From NCBI GenBank assembly GCA_034770075.1, contig CM068384.1, forward strand, positions 98,580,433-98,644,432: a DNA stretch of 64,000 bases, given 5' to 3'. Source of the stretch: Aralia elata (taxonomy: Eukaryota; Streptophyta; Magnoliopsida; Apiales; Araliaceae). The notes beneath the pieces are model-generated. The model worked only from the letters and a program-made list of their open reading frames with translations. It ran no database searches and was not told the origin of the DNA. Positions 47,851 through 59,808 of the stretch are shown here, piece after piece. The translations under genes and the position numbers were made by a program. How positions within the stretch are numbered: position 1 is the first letter of the stretch; each line of letters opens with the position of its first letter.

Positions 47851-48620
47851 CCACAGTAAACGGTTTGCCCCAGCCGCGTCAACCAAAAACTTTTGTCCTT
47901 GCCGCTGTAAGTTGGCTTACAATATGTATATGTATCAGTTTTTTGGTCTCCTAATCTTTATGTACTTCCCATACCCAACCCAATTGTCATTTATTATCAT
48001 AAAGTATATTATAAAAATATAGAAAATTTTAATTTCCTCTAATATAATAAAAACTTATAGATATATTTTATTTTTAAGTACAATAAATATTATATTAATA
48101 TAATATTAATATTATACTAATAGTATAAATATTAATATATAATATACTAATATATAATATTAGTATATATTAATATTATACTATTATATTGATATAATAT
48201 TATATTATACTATTAGTATAGTACTAATATTATATATTAGTATATTAGTATATATTAATATTATACTATTTTATATTTTAGTATTTTAATAAATTAACTT
48301 AAAAATAAAATATATTTATAAGTTTTTAATATATTAGAGGAAATTAAAATTTTGTATATTTTTATAATATAATTTATGATAATAAATGACAGTTGGGCTG
48401 GGTATGGAAGTACATAAAGATTAGGAGACCAAAAAACTGATACATATTGTAAGCCAACTTACCTTTGCCGAAAAAAATTTTTTCTTCCCTGCCACTACAG
48501 GCTGTAGCGGCAGATAAGCTAAGCAAGCCAAATACTACTAAGCCGCTACAAGCTGTAGCCAAATACTACTCGGCCACAGCTGACAAGCTGTAGATGGGGG
48601 GGCAAGGACAAAATTGGTTT
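47850..48620. repeat. Large fold-back element, arms about 200 bp plus outer ends
   Basis: The left arm has TTGTCCTTGCCGCTGTAAGT, TTTTTTGGTCTCCTAATCTT and TTTTAATTTCCTCTAATATA. The right arm has the reverse complements TATTAGAGGAAATTAAAATT, AGATTAGGAGACCAAAAAAC and GTAAGCCAACTTACCTTTGCC. The central 150 bp is a run of AATATTA/TAATATT words that itself folds. Outer matching ends (ACGGTTTGCCCC... and GGCAAGGACAAAATTGGTTT) suggest a mobile element of about 770 bp. GC-richer CTGTAGCGGC repeats sit in the right end (48,500-48,600). Confidence 0.65.
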
Positions 48621-48734
48621 GTTCGCAGCAACCATGGAGTTGATACCTAGATATAAGCTATATATATATATAGAAAAAAGTACTTTAAGGCAATGACTTT
48701 AGTCCCAAGTTTGACTAATGCTAGAACTTAACAT

Positions 48735-51340
48735 AGTTTTATCAAAACTGATTGATCTCCAGAGATCGAAACAGATCGAAGGCACTGGTGGTTCAGTGGT
48801 CTCATTGGTTTCAACCGGATTGAGCGGAATTTTTATATTTTTTATAATAGGTTTTTTTAAATACATGTCCATCCGTCCTAAAGATTAAAAGTTTCTATTA
48901 TTACGTATTTTAGGGATTAGTCTCAAAGTTAAATGGTTCTAAGTTTACTCAACTAAATATTTTTTTTTTATAATAATTTGTCCTTATAATATTCACTTAA
49001 TATTAACTGTCCATATTTCTATTTTCTATGCATTATTTTATAGGAGTATCACTAAGTCATATGGCACAAAATTATGGCAATTAAATAAAAATTTTAAATA
49101 TGGATAATTTTGTCCTTTTTAGTATCTTTTCGTTAATTAATGCGTCAAAAAGTCAATCTAAGACTTTTATTTTAAGATGAAGAGAATATTTTAGATATGG
49201 TAAATGGACTAGTAATTTAAAATACAAAATAATACATGTTTAACCCTAAACACAGTTTGTTACTTTTTAACTAATAAAAATTATCAAAACCAAACTAAAG
49301 AATGATGATAATATAAACTCTATTAAATAACAAATAATAAATGTGGAAAATATTAAACAAAAGAAAATATATAAATAACTCCAACTTTTCAATTTAAAAA
49401 AAAAAAGTAAAAAAAAAAAGAATTAAAAAAAATCAATAAATTACCAATGAATAAAAAATATCAAAGAATAAAAAACAATATTAATAATATGAAAGAATGT
49501 TTGAATGAATTATGTTAATGAATATAAAATACATATCAATTCTTAAGCTTATTACTTTATTTCAATATTGTTTGTTACAGTTTTAATACCAATAATTAAA
49601 AATTAAGCAAAGAATTGTCCCACATGTATACCATTCTTCTATGAGAAGCTATGAACAATCGTGAATAACTAGTGTTCCACTTATGGTGGGTGTTCTAACA
49701 ATTGGTCAACAAGGGAATATTTGACAAAATATTTTTAACTTATAGCTGTCGCCCCAACTTATAGTTCCGCCCTACCCACTAAATTTTTTTTTTTTGGGTC
49801 TGCCACGGGTAACTAGTGGACATCATAAATATTTTTAAAAAAAATAATTATATTTTAAAAATAATTATAGAGTAAGCAAAATATATTGTTTTTTTTTTTC
49901 CGTTTTTAGTTCTTAAATACACACTAAAAAGTAATGCCAAAATCATAATTATACTTTTTATGGCATCTTAGAAACACAAAGTAAAAGAGATGGTACATGT
50001 AAGAAGAATTTAAGAGAATCCAATTATTAGCAGTAATCTGAACTTTGCCATAATACCATCATCCAACATTTCTTGCAAATACACGCAAAAATTAAGCTCC
50101 TTCCTCATGCGTGTCCACAGCAACATACGCGTTTTTGAAAAACACAAAAGTCACATAACACAAATGTTAGTTTACAGATTAAATTTACAAATTTACAATT
50201 TTTACCAATCCAATTAAAATTAGATTTGTACCAAATTAATTACTACTGATTATGCATGGCTTCAATTAACAAATATTTAAAAATGTCCTTCTTTAATCAA
50301 TATTGGAATTAAAAGAACACTAGATAGTGATGCTCCCCATATTCTTAAGTTATACCCAATAATATAGTAACTGTAGTAGCGGTAAACAATGATATTATAT
50401 AGGAATTTGTTAAATCCTACTAACAAAAAATGTATTTTTCACAACAAAAGTGTCGCTATAAATGTTTGCGACGGTTTTAACCGTCGCTTATAATTCTTTA
50501 TAGCGACACTTTTGTTGTGAAAATAACAAAGTGGCGCTTTGGATTTTTAACAATTTACTTATAATATAAAATGTTAAATCCACAACAAAAAATGGTTATT
50601 TTCACAACAAAAGTGTCGCTCATAAAATGTATAGCGACGGTTTTAACCGACCTACTACATCATAGCGACACATTTGTTGTGAAAATAACAAAAATTGCGT
50701 GGATTTTAGCATTTCCTTAATAACTAATCATAGGAAATTGATAAAGCCACAACAACAAAAATGTTATTTTCACAACAAAAGTGTCCGCTATACAAATGTA
50801 TACGCGACGGTTGAAACCGTCGCTATACATCTATAGCGACACTTTTGTTTGTGAAAATAACAAAATGATGCGTGGATTTAACAATTTCCTATATATATCG
50901 CAGAGGGAGAGAGAGAGAGAGAGGCTTCGGTTCTCACAATGGACTCAAAAAAGGAACCAAAAAACCAGGAACCCGGCGTAGCATAATAGTAAAATCGGTT
51001 TTTTTTATGCGTATAAGCATGCAACAGATAAAAAACCGAATCGCTATAGTCGGTCTCAGTTTTTTGGAATCCGTTTAGAATATATATATATATACTATAT
51101 ATATATATATATATATTTATTATAAAGCTAGATGATTATGGCTAATAGTCGTTTTTATTTGGGAGAAAATAGTTTGTGTAATAATTTAGGATAAAAAGGT
51201 TTTACTTTTCTTTATTGTATCTTCTAAGGATCTCTCCTCATTTTTACATAATCTCGTCCAAAAAATAACTTGTCACAAGAAGTTAAGCGTAAAAAAAAAA
51301 AACAAGTAGCGATATATGGTACCGAGTAAATTAACCTAGA
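48735..51340. other. Intergenic region, repeat debris
   Basis: No gene is seen. It includes a decayed ACCGGTT-type MITE fragment near 48,735-48,850, a degenerate Stowaway-like pair (ATCCGTCCTAAAGATTAAAA near 48,870 and TCTAAGACTTTTATTTTAAG near 49,150), the palindromic units at 50.4-50.9 kb (separate entry), a short (GA)n run at about 50,905-50,922 and an (AT)n run at 51,079-51,116. Confidence 0.5.
50405..50890. mobile_element. Three tandem palindromic units, CACTA-subterminal-like
   Basis: Each unit (about 50,432-50,535, 50,578-50,703 and 50,745-50,878) runs TTTTCACAACAAAAGTGTCGC, then a central GCGACGG...CCGTCGC palindrome, then GCGACACTTTTGTTGTGAAA, and is bordered by AAATCCAC/GTGGATTT. 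GCGACGGTTTTAACCGTCGC motifs of this kind are common in subterminal parts of plant CACTA (En/Spm) elements. No TIR of CACTA type or transposase was located, so class assignment is tentative. Unit 3 contains odd single-base insertions (GTGTCCGCT, TACGCGACGG). Confidence 0.65.
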
Positions 51341-51344
51341 TTTT

Positions 51345-54300
51345 ACCTGTTAAATTCCATCTGGAGTTTGGGCTACGATTAAACCATTTAAGCAGTGACA
51401 TATAATTCCAGTCTTATCAGATTGTCTAGAATAGAGGTAAATATGCAATGTCTCACACCGACGGTTTGAGAAATAAAGCACAAACATATTATCCCACAAC
51501 AATGTTGTACTGAAACCCAAGTGCTTGCATCCGATATAACAACCATCTATCAAACTCATTCTGTTCCTTCGTGGTGCCGACAGAGATAGACGGAACTTGA
51601 GGATGATCTTATTTTCCAGGACCATTTTTGTATAAGTGGTGGGTCCCACAGAGTGCCATATATTTAATCAGTGTATGTGGAAGCATTTAAAACCGTTGGA
51701 GTTGGAAGTGCCCCCTTCAGGAAATTTTTCCTGACAAGTTATTGGTTCTTCGACAAGTCTAGATAAACTTAGAAAAAGTTAAGTAAGACATGGTTGCGGG
51801 GATTTCACCTGAAACTTCGATTGTTGGAACCAAATCTGAGAGATTCAAGTAATCTTCAAATTACCAATCTCTCGAGGAATATTTCCACATATATCGTTTT
51901 TTGCTGATGTAGTCAAATGCGAACCCAATTCTAGTAGAGTGAAATATTGTTCTCCGGAAGTTCTCCATTTAACTTGTTACTATGACAGATCAATGCTCTT
52001 TAAGTAATTCGAGGATTTTTCCCAAAATTTCGTTTTTACCCCTCCTTTCCAGACAACTAGTGCCAGTATCATAAAAGTTGGGATCCGGGACCAAGACAAA
52101 CGAGCTTGTATGGAAATGCTCCGGGAAAACCTTAGAGTTCGATGAGTTCCAGGTTGTCCGAATCATAGACCAGTTGAAAATTATTGAAGGCGATCTAGGA
52201 ATTGTTCCAGAAATGTGGTGTTTATCAGATAGGTTCTAAAAACAACTGAAGATTCCCTAATTGACATCAATGGCAAACGGTTATGCTTCCTAAAAATTGA
52301 TTGGATCGGCTTATGAACCAAAAACGACAACTTTGATATTTTCCCCCATCCTATGTCCCGGGAATATGTCCAGAAAATTTATTTGGCTCCCATAATTCCA
52401 AAAAACTTAGCTGCGTGCAGTTTCTTAAGAGCATAGGTAATTCTCGTCGGTGAGAGCATGTTTCCTGTCATAAATCACACATACTTATGGAGTTGCATTA
52501 GAAATTCCCAAAGAGACTAGGAATTCCCACCAGACAAATTGTTATAATGCAAAATTAAGAATCTTCATCTCTTTAAAATTTATCCAATAATCTCAGGAAT
52601 TTCCCCCGATAAAACTAGTTTGGTGCGAGACATCTAGATATTTGTAAATCCCCCAGTTTTTGTGTAGAGCTTGCTTTGTAAGAAAAAGAGCGTTGCCAGA
52701 AAATTTAATTTCTTTGAGAGAATTTAAATTGATAGTTTCCCATTGGCAAGAAAACACTTGGTATTGGACCCCTCAAAATTATTAGAACTCCAAATCTATT
52801 TGGAAAAAAATTGGTTGAATTTACGTTTGGTTACTACGCCTTCTGATTTTGTTCGAACCAAGAGCAGATTCAAGTAGGAACATTTTACGTTGTCAGATAC
52901 CAAAACCATGTAGGGATTTAATCTGAAATCTCAATTGGTTGGGATAAATCAAGCAATTTCATAAACCTTTAGTGGTCTTAATCCACTCAGGGAATCGAGG
53001 CCCTAACTTGCAAGATCTCAAAACGCAAATTACGTAGTTGGAGAGGGGAAACATGTTGAGGGCTCCAATGGAAAGAGGATAGTGTTAAAAGAAAGCTCCC
53101 AATTGATAGACGATGGGGGGAAAGATTGGAAAAGTGTTCTTTGGTGATAACAACTTCAAAGAGAATTGTTTGAAATGTCAAGCCATAGAAGATTATTGGA
53201 AGTGTCAAAAGTGTTTCAGGTAAAAGTTGCACTGAATTGATTATTGGAAAGGATCAAACCTTGCCAAGGATGGACACTTCTCTAAAGGACAGGTAACAAG
53301 GGCCCAGTGATTTGAAATTATTGGAAAAGGTCCAAGTCTTTCAAGGATGAGCATCCCCTTAACATATCAACTAAAGGCCCAGAAAATTGAATATAAGAAA
53401 AGGTCCCAATTAACATCAAGGCTGAAAATCCCTTAAAATCAACTAAAGGCCCCAGCGAATTGATTATAAGAAAGGAACAAGTATTCTAATGAGTTTTGTA
53501 GCACCAACTCCCTGATGAAAAAATCCCTCAAAGGAGGGCTCCCGTTGAGATTGGGGTTTCTCCGTCCCAGGCTTAGAGATTTCAAATTGGCAAGAGAGTT
53601 CCTAAGGATTTTGGAATTGGTCCACTCAAATTAGAAGAAGAAAGATCTAGGTAAACTAAACCTGGTGAGGGAACCTATGAAATTTGGAATGGGCACATAC
53701 TTCCGAAATCATTACCACTAAAGTCTAGTTGGTTCAAACTTTTCAAACTGCAATCAAAAAAACGAGGAAAGAGATGGAGTTATGACTTGGGATAAATTGC
53801 ATGCCACCTAAATTCAAGTACGACCAAGAAAGGGAGAGTCTTTAATTATGTCTACCCAACCATTGGCTCTACTAAGGTCGATTGTGCCGCTCAAGTCGAG
53901 CTCTTTCAAGGAAGATAAGGCAGAGACAACCACTCAAGGTTCCCAATCCCTTTAAGTAACAATCCTTCCATTGTCACTAAGACCGAGATACTCCAAGTTG
54001 GGGAGAGATTTCCAAGCTGATATGGAATAGCTCCACTGAAGTGTAGCCCTTCTAAGTTCCAAGGTCCTCTAATATTGGATGAAGGAGCCAATGAAGCTCG
54101 GGAATAGGATTAGATACCACAAATTATTACCCAGAAAAGATCCAAAACCTTCAAGTTGGGAAAGAGATTTCTGATGCTTTGATACGGATATTGGTCCCTT
54201 CAACATAGAATAAGAAAGATCTAGGTAAAACTAAACTGGTGAGGGATACCTATTGAAATTTAGAAATGGGCATACTTCCGAAATACATTGTATTTATGAA

Positions 54301-54600
54301 AGTCTATGGTGGTTCCATAACTTTTCAACCTCAAATCAAAGAAGAAGGTCATCTTAATTGAAATATTGTTTATTTAACATAATGGAAGATAAAAAGGAGA
54401 AGTTGGACATGACCTGGTGAGTTTGCTGCATCACCTAAAACTCCGTCCCATTCGCACCAGTCTTCTTTCGCCATTCCCCAAGAAGAAAGGATCAAGATCT
54501 CGGTTTTCAATTTCGGGATACTACTATACCTCGTTTGTTGAAACATGAGCAGAGCATTTTCTCTCCCTCTCAATGCACCTTATGATCGTACTGTTAGAGA
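51345..54600 (-). pseudogene. EIX2-like LRR receptor-like protein, frame broken many times
   Basis: Leucine-rich-repeat receptor-like proteins of the EIX2/Ve1 class are plasma-membrane sensors without a kinase domain. Reading the minus strand from about 54,600 and changing frame repeatedly, the whole family layout appears in order. The N-terminal cap comes first (ENALLMFQQ, ILSSWG, DWCEWDGV), then LRRs (FSGAIPYQLGNLS, NLEWLS, LSGPIPKSLG, VVITKEHFSNLS, PPEWIKTTKG-like PEWIKTTKG, NCTQLSFLELW, KFSGHIP). The island-like WKGRG follows with LKSIDLSSNKLNGELPE, NIPREIGNL and an ALCGPP-type cap, and finally a tail-like LDNL...LYVTA at about 51,360. About 3.2 kb would encode roughly 1,000 aa, a normal length. 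Breaks are almost all single-base, mainly extra bases, which may reflect sequence error beside the N gap rather than true decay. Confidence 0.75.
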
Positions 54601-57600
54601 GTCTTCATGTGGCGGATTCGAAACCAAGGGGAAAATGATTTAATGCATAGCAAAAACATATACAACATACAGAATATGAAGCTTTTTGATCATCATTCGT
54701 CATGGCGATTTTATATTATGACCAAAATCAATCAATCCTCTATGTTGTATTAATTATTTGATGAATATTTAATAAAATGTTGATCGTTGCAACAATTAAC
54801 TATATATTACATACTTCTACGCTACGAAATCCGCCTATCCATTCAACGCTACGAGTCACTGATCATGTTAAATTGAGTGGGGGGACCTACTGTGAAAATT
54901 CCACCATGGGTATTTGGAACCAAAATTCATTCCGGTCTTATCTAACCCTCAAAGACTTTCTACATTTGACCTCTTGTTTATCTTAAAACATGCATATAAC
55001 AAAAGAACTTCCATTCCAAAAAATATATAATTATTATTAATTTTTTGGAAATTCAATATGAAAATAGTTTAAAACTCAAAATGTGATATTAATATAAAAT
55101 TCATTTAAATTTAATCAAGACAATGATAAATAGTTTAATTCTACATTCAGGTTATAATTAAACCTTAACTTTAATTACGAAAAATCATTGGAAAATTGTA
55201 TTTCAATGTTGGAAAATAATCAATTTGTTAATTATATGTATCATGCCCAGTTATACTTATATGAATAAGATATATTTCGGGAAATTATATTTTTCCAGAG
55301 TGAAATATTAAGCTCTTTTAAAAAAATGCATTTGCCAACAATTGTACTATGTGCATTAAGGATGCTGCTTTAGTTTCGCTACTGGGGTATTGAACAAATA
55401 AAGGAGAAATGAGAAAAATAATAAGAAAGTAAACCAAAAGTCTCTTGTTTGTGAGGTTTTTTAGGAGGGAGAGAAAGTGAAAGGAGAAGGAGAGATATTT
55501 TTTTTTTAAATCTCCTAAATTTAGGAAAGATTTAGACAGAAAAATTTTATTAAAGACTTAAATGACATATTATAATACCAAAGAATTATCCTTATAATAG
55601 GTTCATATGGAAATCTCATAAAGATAAAAAAAAAAAATAATAATATTATTTTTAAGTTAAAATTTAAAAGGGAGGGGATTAGGGGGAAGGGGGGAGGTAA
55701 TTAACCACTATAAATTTCTATAATTTTATTACTTGGTATTATCTATAATATTTTAGGCCGCTGGATAATTTTGAAACACACAACAAAACTGTAACACGAT
55801 ATGATAATAATAAGGTTAGTTATTAAGTCTATACGGTTTTCGTGTCATTACCAGGTCCACACATTTAATCTTTAAATTTAAACTATGATTCAGACATGTA
55901 TAATACAATCTGGAGTTGGACCATTGTTTTTAAACACGATCAGAATCATTAAATTTTTAAATATAATATATAAATAATATATAATATAATTAACTATATA
56001 TATAATAATGTATGAAATTATTTATGGTCCTAGACACCATTCCTCCTCTCCTTTCCCTCCAACTTTTAACGGTGGAAAAGTTTTCGTCGGCAATGGAGGG
56101 TAGGTGAGGACCATGAATTCTCTTCTTTACTTCCCCTTAATACAACGCAAAATGAATTGAAAACCCTCCCCACTAAGCCTAGAAAAGGGGTTGAACTTAG
56201 TCAAAGAAAAATAAGTTTTATGGAGCCGGGTGTTCCCTCAAGACAAATTGACCAGGTTTGACCATAGTTAGAATCATCGTTGAATGATTTGATAGACCAA
56301 AACCAATTTTTTTTGGACTTGCGCGACTCCGTTCTAAATTATACGAAACAATATTGATTTTTTAAAAATTTAATTTAAATATATTTTAAATTTAAAATTG
56401 ACAATGATTCATTTTAAATTTTGAATAACAATAAAATCTTAATAACCAAGTACTACCTTTTAAGGCAAGGCTTATAATAAGCATAATTGGTTATTGAAAA
56501 TAAGTTAGAATTAAATGAATTCATATTAAGTTTAAGTTTTAAAAAATATTTAAAATTAATTTTTTAACTAAAAAAATAAATTTTTTATAATTTAAAATAT
56601 TTAAAATAGTAATCTTATAATATTGAAACGGAAGGTCCGTCCCATAAAATTTTTAGGATTTCATTTTAGATTTTTCGTTTCTTTCGAATACTTTTTCTCA
56701 AGACTATTCCAAACGGGTACCTCAGCGTTTATCCTAATAAGTCACCTTGCTGCTATTCAACTTTGTTTGGACCGTAGAATAGGGAAATTTCCTTGGGAAA
56801 TTAAATTAAAGGATGATACTTTTGAGGATTTCATTTCATTTTTCGTTTCATTCGAATACTTTTCTAAGTTTCCAAACGTACGTTAGCGTTATCTATAAGT
56901 CAAGATTAGAAATTTTCCTTTAAATTAAATTAAAAAGATGGCCTGTTAATTTAATTTTAAGTATTGAGTAAAATTAAGATGGTGTTTGTTTACCTCTATA
57001 ACAAAATCCACAACTGATTCGATAAAAGAGTAAAGTTCATTGGTAAAATTTTATTTTGCTTCTTATCATATCTTAATCGGTAAGATGAAGATAAAATAAA
57101 CCTAAATCATTTAAAACTATCTCTTAATTAAAAAATTAAATATATGGAGTCCTCTATTAAATAATTTAGTACCCTTCCCATTTCAAATTTTAGAGATCAT
57201 TACTCAATTTTTGAAAAGTCAATTTGGGAGATATTTTTAAATTTAATAAGTCTATTTAACATGTTTTATACTTTTAATTTATCAAAACAAGCGTTTTAAG
57301 TTCAGATATTATTTTACTCAGAATGAATTTTAATTTAATTAAGATATACTAAAAGATCTCAAAATCTTAATATTACCTCAATTGTATCAAACACATAGCT
57401 AAGTTAGTGATCATTGTTAACCTGAAGTGGGACCTAACCGAGTGGCAATAATTGATAAATTCATTCCGTCTTATCCACTCCAAAGACTTTCTCATTGACC
57501 TCTTTGTTTTCTGGGAAACATGATAATTGTCTGTGACACATGTATAACAAATCAGTTCTATTCCAAAAAATATAATTATTATTAGTTTTTTTAAAAAAAT

Positions 57601-58042
57601 TCCTCCTAAACTTGGGATGATTTAGAAAGAAATTTATTAAAAACTTAGAATGACTAATTAAAAATATCAAAATTATCCTTTATAATAGTTCAAATGTAAT
57701 CTCATAAACATTTTACTCCTTTTAAGTTAAAATTCTCTTTCAAAACTCACAAACACAAGGAAAGAAAGTAAATTTTCTTGTTTCATCACTCTCTTTTCTA
57801 TCATAAATTTTATTTTATTTTTCTTTTCTTCTCTCTCCAAAGTCACAAACACAATGTATAAATATCAATTAACATAATTTTCATTGTTTTGGTGATAATA
57901 GAAGATATCGTAGTACCAATAACGCCATGGTCATGCATGAACCATCCAAAAAGTGTGTTTCATAATTTAACACAATCCTTCCGCCTACCTTAATCTGTTT
58001 GAAAAAGTTTAGGTTTAATTCTGTAATTTTCAAAAGCCTACT
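54601..58042. other. Intergenic region up to the assembly gap
   Basis: No gene is recognisable. A diverged direct repeat occurs: 54,900-55,630 (AATTCATTCCGGTCTTATCT..., AAAGACTTTCTACATTTGACC..., TCTCCTAAATTTAGGAAAGA...) resembles 57,455-57,720 (AATTCATTCCGTCTTATCCA..., CCTCCTAAACTTGGGATGAT...). A hAT-like MITE (GATGGTGTTTGTTTACC ... ATTGTATCAAACACATAG) spans about 56,980-57,395, and a decayed Stowaway lies around 56,330-56,640. An in-region repeat ATTTCATTTT...TTCGTTTCTTTCGAATACTTTT occurs at 56,660 and 56,830. Confidence 0.5.
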
Positions 58043-58142
58043 NNNNNNNNNNNNNNNNNNNNNNNNNNNNNNNNNNNNNNNNNNNNNNNNNNNNNNNNNN
58101 NNNNNNNNNNNNNNNNNNNNNNNNNNNNNNNNNNNNNNNNNN
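58043..58142. other. Assembly gap, exactly 100 N
   Basis: A run of exactly 100 N, the usual placeholder for a gap of unknown size. It marks a scaffold join. The sequence to its right is a second copy of the locus at 25.3 kb, so order, orientation and distance across this gap should not be trusted. Confidence 0.99.
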
Positions 58143-59808
58143 CTCGTACATTTAGGTATGGCTCCTCTACGAAATCTTCGCCTTCGAGCATGCCCTCTAT
58201 AGGCGGGGTGCGGACCATGTCGGTACAAACTCCCACTAAACTCCCACCGATATCTGGAGCAGAATCACCCTCTTCTCTCACCATAATCATCTGTCATAAC
58301 TGCAAAAGAGTTTTTTATTCTTGCATTCAGGGACCATGTCCATGCTAAGAAATTTTTTAGAGAATAAAAGGCGTCTACTTGACCAATGTCTGCAGTTTTG
58401 TATCTAATAACACTATCATCATAAGTTTTTGTACGAGTCCACAATGCAAAGAAGATCCAAGAGTGACGCAGGAAGAATGATCAGTTGTCCTATTACAAAT
58501 GTGGTGGCGCGCTCCTACTCAAGCAAGCATACTACAACAAAAGGTCAGAAAAACAAGCAGATCAGCAAATTTAATTAGAATAAGGACTAATTTTCTAACC
58601 CCCCCTCACCCCGCTCCAAAAAAAAAAGAAACCCCCCACACAAAAAAAAATCCTCTTTCCTCTTCCAAATCACAACAATCATACACCACTTTTTTCCCTT
58701 TATCAAGTCAAATGACTTTCTCATCATTTCTACATATCAATTTTGATGGCAGAGCGCCATCTATGAACATTCCCACCTATTTATTTTAACTAACCTCGGA
58801 TCTTCAGAAATGCTAATGGCATAATATAATAGTTTATCTGAGGCATTCTCCCCTTTTTAGTATCCTAGATCTAGCAAATTCTTCATAAAAACTATTATAA
58901 GCCTTACAGTGTTTAGAATTATGTCCCTCCAATTACCATCCAGTCCTTGTTTCTGTTTTACGATAGTCTAAAACGCCATCCGAATAAATACCCTAGGATG
59001 GCACCAAATTGTTTGCAGTTGGTGCTTAGCCCCGGTCGACTTCTACTAATCTTCTTTATCCTGACAATTGTAGCATATGTATTATATCACCAAACCATAA
59101 CATCTTATAATCTAGTGCACAGTTTGCCATAAGTTTTCTACATTTCGACTAATAAAAAAAGTTATCAACATTTCATATTCTTTCCTCCCGCTAAGTTCCT
59201 CACTTTGAATCTTCAAGTGCTTTGTCTGCTACATTAATAACATATTTTAAAGCCCTCAACAGTAACAGATGAATACTACAAACTCAAAACTTGTTCAGAT
59301 ACTTCCGTGATAAGAAATTTATAAACCTAAATATTTCTCTATTGTATTTATACACGGTTCAAAGAAGCTGCCGAGTTGCCGAAATAAACATTTCTAATAA
59401 AAATAGAAAATTGGTAAAACAAAATTGTCTTCCTTAATTTGCATGCAGTCACGTATTAAGGTATTCTCTGTGTGAACAGAGGGTGTACATGTTTAGATTT
59501 TTTTCTCTATATTTTTTTTTGTTGATAAAAAACAAGGTTTTATTAGAATAAAGAAAAGGGCAACCCTATAAGCCAAATCAATGGCATATTTGATGAGAAA
59601 AAATAAGATTCTACAATTTTTTTAAAGTAGATCAAAATTTTCTAGATATATACTTGGAAAACTTGAGAATAATAAACAAAAAATTACTCACCAGAGAAAG
59701 ACAAAATCCAAGGACTTGTCCTTCTTCTGAAGGATCATTGTCACTTAAAAGGCGGTCTAATCTTCTCAGCAACAGAAGTGAGATTCTGAGTATAAATTGC
59801 TCCTCCAT
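58143..59808 (-). pseudogene. Partial, frame-broken second copy of TAF7
   Basis: It corresponds to exons 1-3 of the gene at 24.4-26.8 kb; exons 4 and 5 would lie in or left of the N gap. Exon 1 starts at 59,808 (MEEQFILRIS), but one base is missing shortly after (AACAGAAGTGAG against AACAGAAGGTGAG). Extra bases follow (GGTCTAATC, CTTGTCCTTC, GACAAAATCC). Exon 3 near 58,150-58,275 has an extra C in the RRRFRREP region and an insertion of about 20 bases after CATGTCGGTAC. If real, no TAF7 protein could be made from this copy. The density of single-base insertions makes sequencing error more likely. Confidence 0.8.

Noticed and set aside
57881..58290. Open frames running across the N gap
   Set aside because: They translate unknown bases. 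The right-hand part is TAF7 exon 3 of copy 2, and the left-hand part is unrelated.
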